Assembly (NCBI GenBank): GCA_033764265.1
Contig: JANRJB010000048.1
Coordinates: 1 to 14,169 of the forward strand
DNA from: VGEM01 sp033764265
GTDB taxonomy: Bacteria > Pseudomonadota > Alphaproteobacteria > Rhodospirillales > Rhodospirillaceae
Direction of reading: 5' to 3'
Length of the DNA stretch: 14,169 nt
The position numbers and the translations under genes are program-made. The number at the start of each line of letters is the position of its first letter. Positions within the stretch are counted from its first letter, which is position 1. Below are positions 7,133 through 13,662 of the stretch, piece after piece. The notes below the pieces were generated by a model, which was not told the DNA's origin, did not search any database, and saw only the letters and a list, made by a program, of their open reading frames with translations.

Positions 7133-8466
7133 ACAAAGCCCTCTCCCGCCGCCGCGCCCTCAAGGGCCTCGTCAACGGCGCGGCCGTCACGGTCGCGCTG
7201 CCGTTCCTGGACTGCTTCCTGAACGACCACGGCACTGCGTTGGCGTCGGGCGCGCCGCTGCCGCTGCGCTTCGGCACCTGGTTCTGGGGCCTGGGCTTCA
7301 ACCCCGGCCGCGGCGTCGCGCCCGAGACCGGACCCAACCTGCGCTTTCTGGAGGAGTGCCAGGCGCTGGTGCCGTACCGCGACTACATCAACTATTTCAG
7401 CGCCTTCAACACGCCGCTCGACGGCAAGCCGACCACCGTGCACTACACCGGCTGGGTCGGCTGTCGCACCGGCTCGGTGCCGTCGGCCGGCGGCGAGATT
7501 CCGGCGCCGACCCTCGACGTGCTGGTGGCCGACCAGATCGGCGGAACCTCGCGCTTTCGCTCGCTCGACCTGTCGGCCACCGGCAATCCCCGCGACAGCT
7601 ACACTGCCCGCAACACCGGCAGCCGCAACAACGCCGAGGTCTCGCCGCTCGCGTTCTATTCGCGCGTGTTCGGCCCCGAGTTCGCCGACCCGAACGCGGC
7701 CGACTTCAAGCCGGACCCGCAAGTCATGGTGCGCCAGAGCGTGCTGTCGGCGGTGAACGAGCAAAGCCGCGATTTCGTCAAGCTGGTCGGGGCCAACGAC
7801 CGCCAGCGGCTGGACGAATACTTCACCTCGATCCGCGAGCTGGAACGCCGGCTGGAACTGCAGATGCAGAAACCGGCGCCGGTGGAATTTTGCATGGTGC
7901 CGCCGGCGCCCGCCGACGGGCCGATCGGCGACGAACTGGAGACCGCGCTGGCGAACCACAAGACCATGAGCGACCTGTTGGCCATGGCGGTGGCCTGCAA
8001 CCAGACCCGCGTGTTCAACATGCTCTATTCGCAAGCGCTATCGCACATTCACCGCACCGGCGAGGCGTTCATCCATCACACGCTGACGCACGAGGAGCCG
8101 CTCGACCCGGCGCTCGGTTATCAGGCCGAGGTGGCCTGGTACAACCTGCGCAGCTTCGAGGCGATGGCGGCCTTCATCGCCGCGTTCGCCAACATCCGGG
8201 AAGGGGCGGGCACGCTGCTCGACAACACGCTGATTTTCGCCAACAGCGACACCAACTACGCCAAGCTGCACGCGCTCGACGGCATTCCGGTCATGCTGAT
8301 CGGCAAGGCCGGCGGCAAGCTGAAGACCGGCTACCACATCGCCGGTAACGGCGACCCGATCTCGCGCATCGGCCTGACCGCCATGCAGCTGATGGGCCTG
8401 CAGGTCGATACCTGGGGCACGCAGTCGATGCAGACCAACAAGCCGATCACGGAGATCCTGGCGTGA
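7129..8466 (+). CDS. DUF1552 protein with Tat-like signal
   Basis: A 445-residue DUF1552 (HXXSHH-type) protein. The N-terminus SRRRALKGLVNGAAVTVALPFLD matches the family's usual twin-arginine leader, [ST]RRxxLK followed by a hydrophobic run ending in LPFLD, so a folded protein may be exported by Tat. Other family marks are RFGTWFWGLGFNPGR near residue 45, the SAGGEIPAPTLDVLVAD segment, ELERRLELQ near residue 242 and the C-terminal NTLIFANSDTNYAKLHALDGIPVMLIG. At 315-324 the sequence is IHHTLTHEEP, where the family's namesake motif would be expected; here H317-T-L-T-H321-E322 replaces HxxSHH. The biochemical role is unknown; a relation to sulfatase-like proteins has been suggested by sequence style only. 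The ATG at 7129 overlaps the DUF1592 stop by four bases and has GAGG upstream. It is the standard partner of DUF1592-group proteins. Confidence 0.92.
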   Translation: MNKALSRRRALKGLVNGAAVTVALPFLDCFLNDHGTALASGAPLPLRFGTWFWGLGFNPGRGVAPETGPNLRFLEECQALVPYRDYINYFSAFNTPLDGKPTTVHYTGWVGCRTGSVPSAGGEIPAPTLDVLVADQIGGTSRFRSLDLSATGNPRDSYTARNTGSRNNAEVSPLAFYSRVFGPEFADPNAADFKPDPQVMVRQSVLSAVNEQSRDFVKLVGANDRQRLDEYFTSIRELERRLELQMQKPAPVEFCMVPPAPADGPIGDELETALANHKTMSDLLAMAVACNQTRVFNMLYSQALSHIHRTGEAFIHHTLTHEEPLDPALGYQAEVAWYNLRSFEAMAAFIAAFANIREGAGTLLDNTLIFANSDTNYAKLHALDGIPVMLIGKAGGKLKTGYHIAGNGDPISRIGLTAMQLMGLQVDTWGTQSMQTNKPITEILA

Positions 8467-9524
8467 TCCGCCCGGCCGTTCTTGGCGCGTTGGCCGGCCT
8501 GGTCGCCGGCGCGGTCCAGGCGGCGACGCCGGCTGCCGTCGCGGTGCAGACCAGCGGCATCGGCACGCATTACCTGACCGCCGCGGGACACACGCTGTAC
8601 GTCTACGACAACGACACGCCGGGCGCGTCGACCTGCGTGGACGAGTGCGCGCAGGCATGGCCGCCGCTGGCCGCCGCCGCCGATGCGCAAGGCCAGGGCG
8701 ACTTCTCCGTCATCACCCGGCCCGACGGCGGCCGCCAATGGGCGCTGCGCGGCCGGCCGCTCTATACCTTCGCGCGCGACACCGATCCCGGCATGACACT
8801 AGGCGACGGTGTGCGCGATATCTGGCACATCGCGGTCGATCTCGCGCCGCGGCCAAGCGGCGTGGTCTTTCAGGGCACCGTGGCCGGCCGCGTCGCCGCC
8901 ACCGCCAAGGGCATGACGCTGTATGCGTCGGCGGGCGATTGCACCGGCGCCTGCCTGCGGACCTGGAAGCCGCTGATGGCGCCGTGGGCGGCGCGCGCGG
9001 TGGGCGACTGGACGCCGGTCACGCGCACCGACGACGGCACGGCGCACTGGGCCTATCTCGGGCAGCCGGTCTACACCTATGCCAAGGACCTGATGCCGGG
9101 CGATCTGCGCGGCGATGGCGTCGATGGACGCAAGGCCGTTCTGTTGCAGCCGGTCCCTCCGGCGCCGTCATGGGTGACGCTGCAGGTGTCGGACTTCGGG
9201 CTGATCTTCGCCGACGCCAACCGCATGACGCTGTACACGCTGGGCAACGACCTCGCCGACGTGAAGAAGCACTTCTGCAACGACGCCTGCCTCAAGGAAA
9301 ATTGGACGCCGGTGGTCGCCGCCGCAGATGCAACGCCCACCGGCAACTGGTCGGTCGTGACCAATGAAAACGGCCGGCAGTGGGCTTATCGCGGCCTGAT
9401 CGTTTACACCCACACCAAGGACAAGGTGCCCAGCGACATCCTCGGCGCCGGCTTCGCGGTCGGCAACAGTTTCGGCGGCTGGAAGGTCATTCCCCGGACC
9501 AGCGTGATCTGGGAAGCGCTGTAA
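8463..9524 (+). CDS. Secreted protein with three PF03640-type repeat modules
   Basis: A 353-residue exported protein built from the secreted repeat of unknown function (PF03640, Lipoprotein_15/SCO-like). The GTG at 8463 overlaps the previous stop (GTGA) and has GGAG upstream; residues 1-20 are a short signal peptide ending VQA. Three modules follow, about 30-125, 135-230 and 240-345. Each has a TLY strand, a CxxxC pair (Cys58/62, 160/164, 272/276), a W-x-P-L/V segment, then a (Q/H)WA(L/Y) strand and a (L/V)YT(F/Y/H) segment followed by a charged K/RD and a G-rich turn. In the first module this reads LYVYDNDTPGASTCVDECAQ, as in typical family members. Known members are often lipoproteins; no lipobox is visible here. 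The CxxxC pairs could form disulphides or bind metal or haem; that is inference. It closes the coupled five-gene block. Confidence 0.88.
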   Translation: MIRPAVLGALAGLVAGAVQAATPAAVAVQTSGIGTHYLTAAGHTLYVYDNDTPGASTCVDECAQAWPPLAAAADAQGQGDFSVITRPDGGRQWALRGRPLYTFARDTDPGMTLGDGVRDIWHIAVDLAPRPSGVVFQGTVAGRVAATAKGMTLYASAGDCTGACLRTWKPLMAPWAARAVGDWTPVTRTDDGTAHWAYLGQPVYTYAKDLMPGDLRGDGVDGRKAVLLQPVPPAPSWVTLQVSDFGLIFADANRMTLYTLGNDLADVKKHFCNDACLKENWTPVVAAADATPTGNWSVVTNENGRQWAYRGLIVYTHTKDKVPSDILGAGFAVGNSFGGWKVIPRTSVIWEAL

Positions 9525-9541
9525 GCCCGACAGGGCATTTT
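9525..9541 (+). terminator. Weak terminator-like hairpin
   Basis: Directly after the stop of the repeat-protein gene, GCCC and GGGC pair around a GACA loop, followed by ATTTT. The stem is only four bases and the T run is short, so it is at best a partial terminator. If active, it would separate the five-gene block from the amine oxidase genes. Confidence 0.3.
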
Positions 9542-9551
9542 CCGCGTGCGT

Positions 9552-9586
9552 CCGTTGCCATAGGATCGGGACGATCCGTGCAACGG
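9552..9586 (+). promoter_or_regulatory. Nested stem-loop over the amine oxidase ribosome site
   Basis: Two perfect stems are nested: an outer 7-base pairing (CCGTTGC at 9552-9558 with GCAACGG at 9580-9586) and an inner 6-base pairing (GGATCG at 9563-9568 with CGATCC at 9572-9577) with a GGA loop. CATA and GT form the internal loop between them. The 3' arm runs into GGGGGA at 9585-9590, the ribosome site of the gene starting at 9598. It has no T run. It could control translation, or be a dyad operator in DNA. Confidence 0.5.
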
Positions 9587-9597
9587 GGGAATGACCC

Positions 9598-11061
9598 ATG
9601 ATCGCGCGCCGCCGCCTGTTTACTCACTTCGGAGCCGCCGCCCTGGTGGCCGGCGCCGCGCCGCGCCGCCTACAGGCACAAACGCTGCACGATGTGGTGG
9701 TCATCGGCGCCGGCCTGTCGGGCCTCTACGCCGCCTACCTGCTGGAAGAGGCCGGCCTCAAGGTCCAGGTGCTCGAAGGCCGTCGCCGCGTCGGCGGGCG
9801 CGTCTACACGCTGATGGACGTGCCCGGCAACCCCGAAGCCGGCGGCGAGCTGATCGGCGGCAATTACGCGCGCATGATCGATACTGCCCGCGCGCTCGGG
9901 CTCAACCTGATCCCGCCCAATCCGCTGGGCCCACCCGGCAAGTGGATGTACCGCTTACGCGACCAGAACATCCTGGCCGAAGACTGGCCCGACCATCCGC
10001 TCAATCCGCTGTCGGGCGAGGATCGCAAGCTTTTGCCCAATCAGCTGCTCGCCACGCTGTCCAACCGCAACAACCCCTTGGACGGCCGCGCGCTCGACGA
10101 CTGGCTGTTGCCCGAGTTCCAGCGCTTCGACATTCCGCACAGCGAATACCTGCGCACGGTGCTGGGCCTGAACGAGGAAACGATCCGGTTGATGAACGTG
10201 GTCATCCATACCGACCACATCGACAACACTTCGGCTTTGCACGAAATGCGCCGCTACGCCGTCGGCGCGTTCAACCGGCGCATGGGCGGCGGCGGCAACT
10301 TCGGGCGCGAGCATGATCCGCCGCCGGCCTTGCAGGTCGAAGGCGGCAACTCGCGCTTGCCCGAGGCCATGGCCGCCAGCCTGGAGAATGGCGTGTTGCT
10401 GGGCAAGACGGTCTACGCCATCGAAGATGCCGGCGACGCCGTGACTGTGCACTGCGGCGACGGCACAACGTATCGCGCCCGGCAGGTGATCTGCTCGACG
10501 CCGTTTCCGGTGCTGCGCAAGATCATGTTCGCGCCGCGTCTGCCGCCGATCCTGGCCGGTGCGGTGGCGGAAATCGATTACGGCATCTCGATCCAGGTTC
10601 ACTTCCTGATCAAGCGCAAGTACTGGGAGCAGGACGGCCTGCCCGCCGGCATGTGGACCGACAGTCCGGTCGAGCGCTTCACCGTGCTGGCGCGCGGCGC
10701 GCAAGGCGAGCCGACCTCGGCGATCGCATTCGTCAACGGCAACGAGGCGTTCAAGTACGACCTGATGACCGACGCCGAGGTGTTCGCTTACACGCTGCAG
10801 GAAATCGCCAAGGTGCGCCCGGCCGCGGCCGGCGCGCTGGAGCCGATCCTGGTGCAGTCCTGCCACCGCGAGGCACACGGCGCCGGCGACTGGATTTTCT
10901 GGCGGCCGGGCCAGGTGACCAGATATGCGAATCACATGCGCGACCGTCACGGTAACGTGGTCTTCGCCGGCGAGCATACCGCCGTCATGGAACGTGGCAT
11001 GGAAGGGGCCTTCGAGGGCGGCGAACGCGCCGCCTTCGATGTGATGGAGAAGCTGGGATGA
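9598..11061 (+). CDS. Exported FAD-dependent amine oxidase
   Basis: A 487-residue flavin-containing monoamine oxidase-like protein. The FAD-binding fold is clear: VVVIGAGLSGLYAAYLLEEAG at 33-53 (GxGxxG at 37-42), then LEGRRRVGGRVYT at 59-71, and the C-terminal FAD contact GNVVFAGEHTAVMERGMEGAFEGGERAA near 452-479. Such enzymes oxidise amines to imines, passing electrons to oxygen or an acceptor; the substrate cannot be read from the sequence. The start ARRRLFTHFGAAALVAGAA resembles a Tat leader, suggesting a folded, FAD-loaded protein exported to the periplasm. The ATG at 9598 has GGGGGA eight bases upstream; an ATG at 9591 is in another frame. Upstream is a 73-base gap with a nested stem-loop. 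The last four bases overlap the CpeT-like start (ATGA), so the pair is likely co-translated, an unusual pairing. Confidence 0.88.
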   Translation: MIARRRLFTHFGAAALVAGAAPRRLQAQTLHDVVVIGAGLSGLYAAYLLEEAGLKVQVLEGRRRVGGRVYTLMDVPGNPEAGGELIGGNYARMIDTARALGLNLIPPNPLGPPGKWMYRLRDQNILAEDWPDHPLNPLSGEDRKLLPNQLLATLSNRNNPLDGRALDDWLLPEFQRFDIPHSEYLRTVLGLNEETIRLMNVVIHTDHIDNTSALHEMRRYAVGAFNRRMGGGGNFGREHDPPPALQVEGGNSRLPEAMAASLENGVLLGKTVYAIEDAGDAVTVHCGDGTTYRARQVICSTPFPVLRKIMFAPRLPPILAGAVAEIDYGISIQVHFLIKRKYWEQDGLPAGMWTDSPVERFTVLARGAQGEPTSAIAFVNGNEAFKYDLMTDAEVFAYTLQEIAKVRPAAAGALEPILVQSCHREAHGAGDWIFWRPGQVTRYANHMRDRHGNVVFAGEHTAVMERGMEGAFEGGERAAFDVMEKLG

Positions 11062-12074
11062 ATGCGGTTCGTGCGCTTGTGGCCATGCTGCTGACGTTGA
11101 CGACAAGCGCGGCCGGTGCACAGGCCCCGGTGCCTGACGATCCGTTCGCGCGCGATCTGATCATCCTGTCCGAGTGGTATGCGGGCGAGTTCGACAATGA
11201 GGAGCAGCTCTGGTTCGAGAACGACCGCCGCTCCGCAACGCCGAAAGACCTGCGCCATCCGCGCATTCACGCCAGTCATCGCCGCGTCGACCTGCCGGCG
11301 TTCGGGCCGATTGTGTTCTATGTCGAGGAGTACCGCGACGACGACCCGGCGCAGGTCATCCGCCAGCGGCTGGTAACGCTTGCGTCGGACCGCGCCGAAA
11401 AAGCGATCCGCATGCGCCAGGGGTTCTTCAAGTCGCCCGACGCGGTTCGTGGCGCGCACATCGATCCTTCCAAACTGTCGGCGCTGACAGCGCAGGACGT
11501 GTCGTTCCTCGACGGTTGCGACGTTTTCTGGCGGCGCGAGGCCGACCAGTTCGTCGGCGCCATGAAGGACAAAGCGTGCGTGTTCGGCGATGGCGACAAG
11601 CGCCGATATTCGGTCTATCGGCTGGTGCTGTCGGAAACCAAATATTGGGTGGCCGATTCGACGCGTCTGGTGTCCGACGACACTTTGCACATGGGCTTTC
11701 CGCTCGACCGGCCGATCGAGCATCGCCGCGCCAAGCTGTTCAACTGCGAGATCGTATTTCGCCGCGACGACGGCAGCGAGCAGAAGGTCTCGGGGCTTTG
11801 GCTGCACAGCCAGGGCGGCACGGTCTGGGCCATGCGCGACGCAACCGGCGAACGCGTCGGACTTCGTCTGCGCGACAAGGAATATCCCTATTACGAAACC
11901 CGGCCCGACTTCATGTTTCTGGCGGTGCGCAAACCGGGCCAGGCTGAGTCGGTGGGCTTCAGCATCCACGACTCCGATTCACGGCGCATGGGCATCGACC
12001 TAGGCTGGTTCAACGCCCACTGCTACCGCCAGGGCTATACCTTTCGCGAGACCCTTGATCAGCTGCCGCGCTAA
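11058..12074 (+). CDS. Exported CpcT/CpeT-like protein with C-terminal extension
   Basis: A 338-residue protein. Residues 1-23 are a signal peptide ending AQA. Residues about 34-235 show the CpcT/CpeT pattern: LSEWYAGEFDNEEQ at 37-50, a VFYVEEYRDDDPAQVIRQRL segment at 86-105, then LDGCDVFWRR at 151-160 and FVGAMKDKAC at 165-174. In cyanobacteria, CpcT/CpeT members attach phycobilin to phycobiliproteins, but related proteins occur in bacteria without phycobilisomes, where the role is unknown. Here the protein is exported and about 100 residues longer than usual, ending LGWFNAHCYRQGYTFRETL. The ATG at 11058 overlaps the amine oxidase stop by four bases, so the two are probably made together. 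I am confident of family membership but not of any lyase activity. A beta-barrel ligand carrier is an alternative. Confidence 0.8.
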   Translation: MNAVRALVAMLLTLTTSAAGAQAPVPDDPFARDLIILSEWYAGEFDNEEQLWFENDRRSATPKDLRHPRIHASHRRVDLPAFGPIVFYVEEYRDDDPAQVIRQRLVTLASDRAEKAIRMRQGFFKSPDAVRGAHIDPSKLSALTAQDVSFLDGCDVFWRREADQFVGAMKDKACVFGDGDKRRYSVYRLVLSETKYWVADSTRLVSDDTLHMGFPLDRPIEHRRAKLFNCEIVFRRDDGSEQKVSGLWLHSQGGTVWAMRDATGERVGLRLRDKEYPYYETRPDFMFLAVRKPGQAESVGFSIHDSDSRRMGIDLGWFNAHCYRQGYTFRETLDQLPR

Positions 12075-12084
12075 GGCCCGCGCG

Positions 12085-12876
12085 TCAGTTCGTCTTCGGC
12101 CGGTCGGTGGCCTGGCTGGGGTCGATCGGCGCGGCGCCGGCGGGCAGGGCGCTGGTGGTGACGAAGCCCGAGTCCTCGGCCACTTCCCAGTTGTGCATCA
12201 GGCCCGCAACTTCGCGGATGAAATCGCCCTTGCCGACCTCGAATGTCTGGCCGTCCTGGAAAAACTTGAGCCTGCCGGCGGTCAGGTAGATCAGCGAGTC
12301 CGACTTGGCGCTGTTGGGGTTGGTGCTGCTGCCCGCGGCCATGGTCACCGCGCGCACCGAATTGCCGGGGAACTCGTAACGCTTGATGGTTAGCTGGGCG
12401 TTGCCGCCCGGCTTGACGTCGGCGCCGCGCACCACGGCCGGCGTCGCGCCGGGTGTCAGGGTGGCGGCGGTCCAGGCCACAACCACCGCGTCGCCGGGCT
12501 CGCCGGCGTTCATCAACATGCCGGTCGGCAGGCTGGCCAGATCGCCGGCCTCCAGCGTCACCGCCTTGCCGTCGACGGTGGCCTGCACACGGCCTTCGCG
12601 CACCAGCACGGTTTTCTCGTCGGTGATCGGGTGCAGCACGCCGCCGCCTGCCTTGGTGAAAGTCAGCACCTTCACTGTCCCGGTCGGCCAGGCCACCACT
12701 TTGCCGGAATAGCTGACCGATTTGCCGCCGGCGCTGGCGGTCATCGGTGTAGCGGCGCGAGCCTCACCCTTCACCACAAACGTGGCGGCGTCCTCCGTGG
12801 CGGCCGCGCGGGCCGGAACGGCCGCAGGCATGGTGGCCAAGGCGAGGATGATCGAGAGGGTTCGGATATTGCGCAT
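12085..12876 (-). CDS. Exported double-cupin protein
   Basis: A 263-residue protein. Residues 1-25 are a Sec signal peptide (MRNIRTLSIILALATMPAAVPARA). Two cupin barrels follow, about 65-135 and 165-240. The first has KAGGGVLHPITDEKTVLVREGRVQATVDGKAVTLEAGDLASLPTGM and the second LIYLTAGRLKFFQDGQTFEVGKGDFIREVAGLMHNW. The usual metal ligands are incomplete: in motif 1 His82 is followed by Pro rather than x-His, its motif 2 ends in Asn, and the second barrel keeps only His228. It may bind a ligand without catalysis, or use an unusual metal site. The ATG at 12876 has GAGG nine bases upstream; the frame continues to 13056 but without a leader, so I rejected the longer version. It ends convergently with the CpeT-like gene, 10 bases apart, and is divergent from the NTF2-like gene. 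Confidence 0.85.
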   Translation of the reverse strand: MRNIRTLSIILALATMPAAVPARAAATEDAATFVVKGEARAATPMTASAGGKSVSYSGKVVAWPTGTVKVLTFTKAGGGVLHPITDEKTVLVREGRVQATVDGKAVTLEAGDLASLPTGMLMNAGEPGDAVVVAWTAATLTPGATPAVVRGADVKPGGNAQLTIKRYEFPGNSVRAVTMAAGSSTNPNSAKSDSLIYLTAGRLKFFQDGQTFEVGKGDFIREVAGLMHNWEVAEDSGFVTTSALPAGAAPIDPSQATDRPKTN

Positions 12877-13070
12877 GGGAATCCTCGGGTGGGTGGCGGA
12901 AGGGACGGCAAGATTGCGAGCCCTCAGTTCTAAACTGCCCCTCGGCCCGCGCAAGCCGATTGACACGGGGTTGTCCGCATCCCGGGGGCGGGTGGCGGTC
13001 CGGTCAGCGTTGATCTTGCCCGTCACGTTGGCGAAACTTTGCCTCCACGCGGGCAAACGGGGAGGATTCC
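12877..13070. promoter_or_regulatory. Divergent promoter region, cupin and NTF2-like genes
   Basis: This 194-base gap should hold both divergent promoters. At 12925-12937 there is a perfect dyad, CAGTT and AACTG around CTA, a candidate operator. On the minus strand TTGCGC and TAGAAC lie 16 bases apart and could form a weak promoter for the cupin gene overlapping the dyad. On the plus strand a TTGACA at 12960-12965 has no good -10 partner. Both leaders end in almost the same text: GAGGATTCCC then ATG for the cupin gene, GAGGATTCC then ATG for the other, forming a 9-base inverted repeat at 12878-12886 and 13062-13070. Confidence 0.35.
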
Positions 13071-13580
13071 ATGGGCAAGGCGGTCAGGCGGGTGATCGGG
13101 GCGGCGCTGCTGGCGGTGGCAATGGCGGCCGGTGCAGCCGCCCAATCCGGCCCGCCCGCGCCGATCCTGGAAGGCTCCAAGGCCGAGATCGACGCCATCC
13201 TGGCGGTGCTCGGCCAATGGCGCGAGCGGCGCGATGCCGGCGATATCGACGGCGTGATGGCGCTGCATCACCCCGACGTTCAGATCATGACCCGCGGCCG
13301 GGCACTTATTCAGGGCCGCGCCGGCGCGCGGGCCTTCTACGCCGAGAACTACGCCGCGGGCTCGAGCCGCAAGCAATACGGCGCCTTGTCGGAACTGCGC
13401 GTGTTCGGCGACGCAGCCGTGATGACCGGCTGCTTCCTGGTGATCGACGCCGCGCGCGGCATCGAAGACCCCGGCTACTACATCATCGTGCTGCGCAAGG
13501 ATGCGTCCGGGGCGTGGCAGATCTACCGCGACATCGACACACCCAGCCCCGACGGGCTGGCGTTGAAGCCCGCGCCTTGA
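13071..13580 (+). CDS. Exported NTF2/SnoaL-like protein
   Basis: A 169-residue protein. Residues 1-24 are a signal peptide ending GAAA. The mature part is a SnoaL/DUF4440-like NTF2 fold: a helical AEIDAILAVLGQWRERRDAGDIDGVMALHHPDVQIM opening, with the D-x-x-x-x-M/L-HHPD turn, then YAENYAAGSSR, ELRVFGDAAVMTGCFLV, and a YYIIVLRKDASGAWQIYRD ending. These folds act as small ketosteroid-isomerase-like enzymes, hydrolases or ligand carriers; no catalytic residue can be assigned here. GGGGAGG lies six bases before the ATG at 13071, so the start is secure. It is divergent from the cupin gene and 82 bases upstream of the GMC oxidoreductase in the same direction. Paired exported cupin and NTF2-like genes could handle the same small molecule, but this is inference. 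Confidence 0.8.
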   Translation: MGKAVRRVIGAALLAVAMAAGAAAQSGPPAPILEGSKAEIDAILAVLGQWRERRDAGDIDGVMALHHPDVQIMTRGRALIQGRAGARAFYAENYAAGSSRKQYGALSELRVFGDAAVMTGCFLVIDAARGIEDPGYYIIVLRKDASGAWQIYRDIDTPSPDGLALKPAP

Positions 13581-13598
13581 CGCCGCGAGGCATTTGTC

Positions 13599-13619
13599 GC
13601 GCACATATGGGCGCACATA
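13599..13619. repeat. Short direct repeat before the GMC gene
   Basis: GCGCACATA occurs at 13599-13607 and again at 13611-13619, a 12-base spacing, with a degenerate third GCATAC at 13624-13629. This lies 44-64 bases before the GMC start and could be a binding site for a regulator. A weak promoter, TTGTCG then CATACT 16 bases apart, overlaps it (13594-13621). Confidence 0.3.
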
Positions 13620-13662
13620 CTACGCATACCTCTCCGGCGTCGGACCACGCTACAGTGCGCCG

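Noticed and set aside
7066..8034. 322-codon minus-strand open frame opposite DUF1552
   Set aside because: It is rich in His, Arg and Gly with no domain pattern; it mirrors the true DUF1552 gene on the other strand.
9955..11121. 388-codon minus-strand open frame opposite the amine oxidase
   Set aside because: No recognisable family, leader or ribosome site; it is the antisense of the FAD enzyme.
10947..11969. 340-codon minus-strand open frame opposite the CpeT-like gene
   Set aside because: Antisense of a gene with clear family motifs; composition is typical of a shadow frame.
12960..12965. TTGACA as a -35 box for the NTF2-like gene
   Set aside because: No TATAAT-like box occurs at 16-18 bases downstream; the region there is a G run.
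13574..13596. GCCT-AGGC pairing plus ATTTGT after the NTF2-like gene as a terminator
   Set aside because: The stem is four bases with a ten-base loop and overlaps the stop codon; too weak to support.
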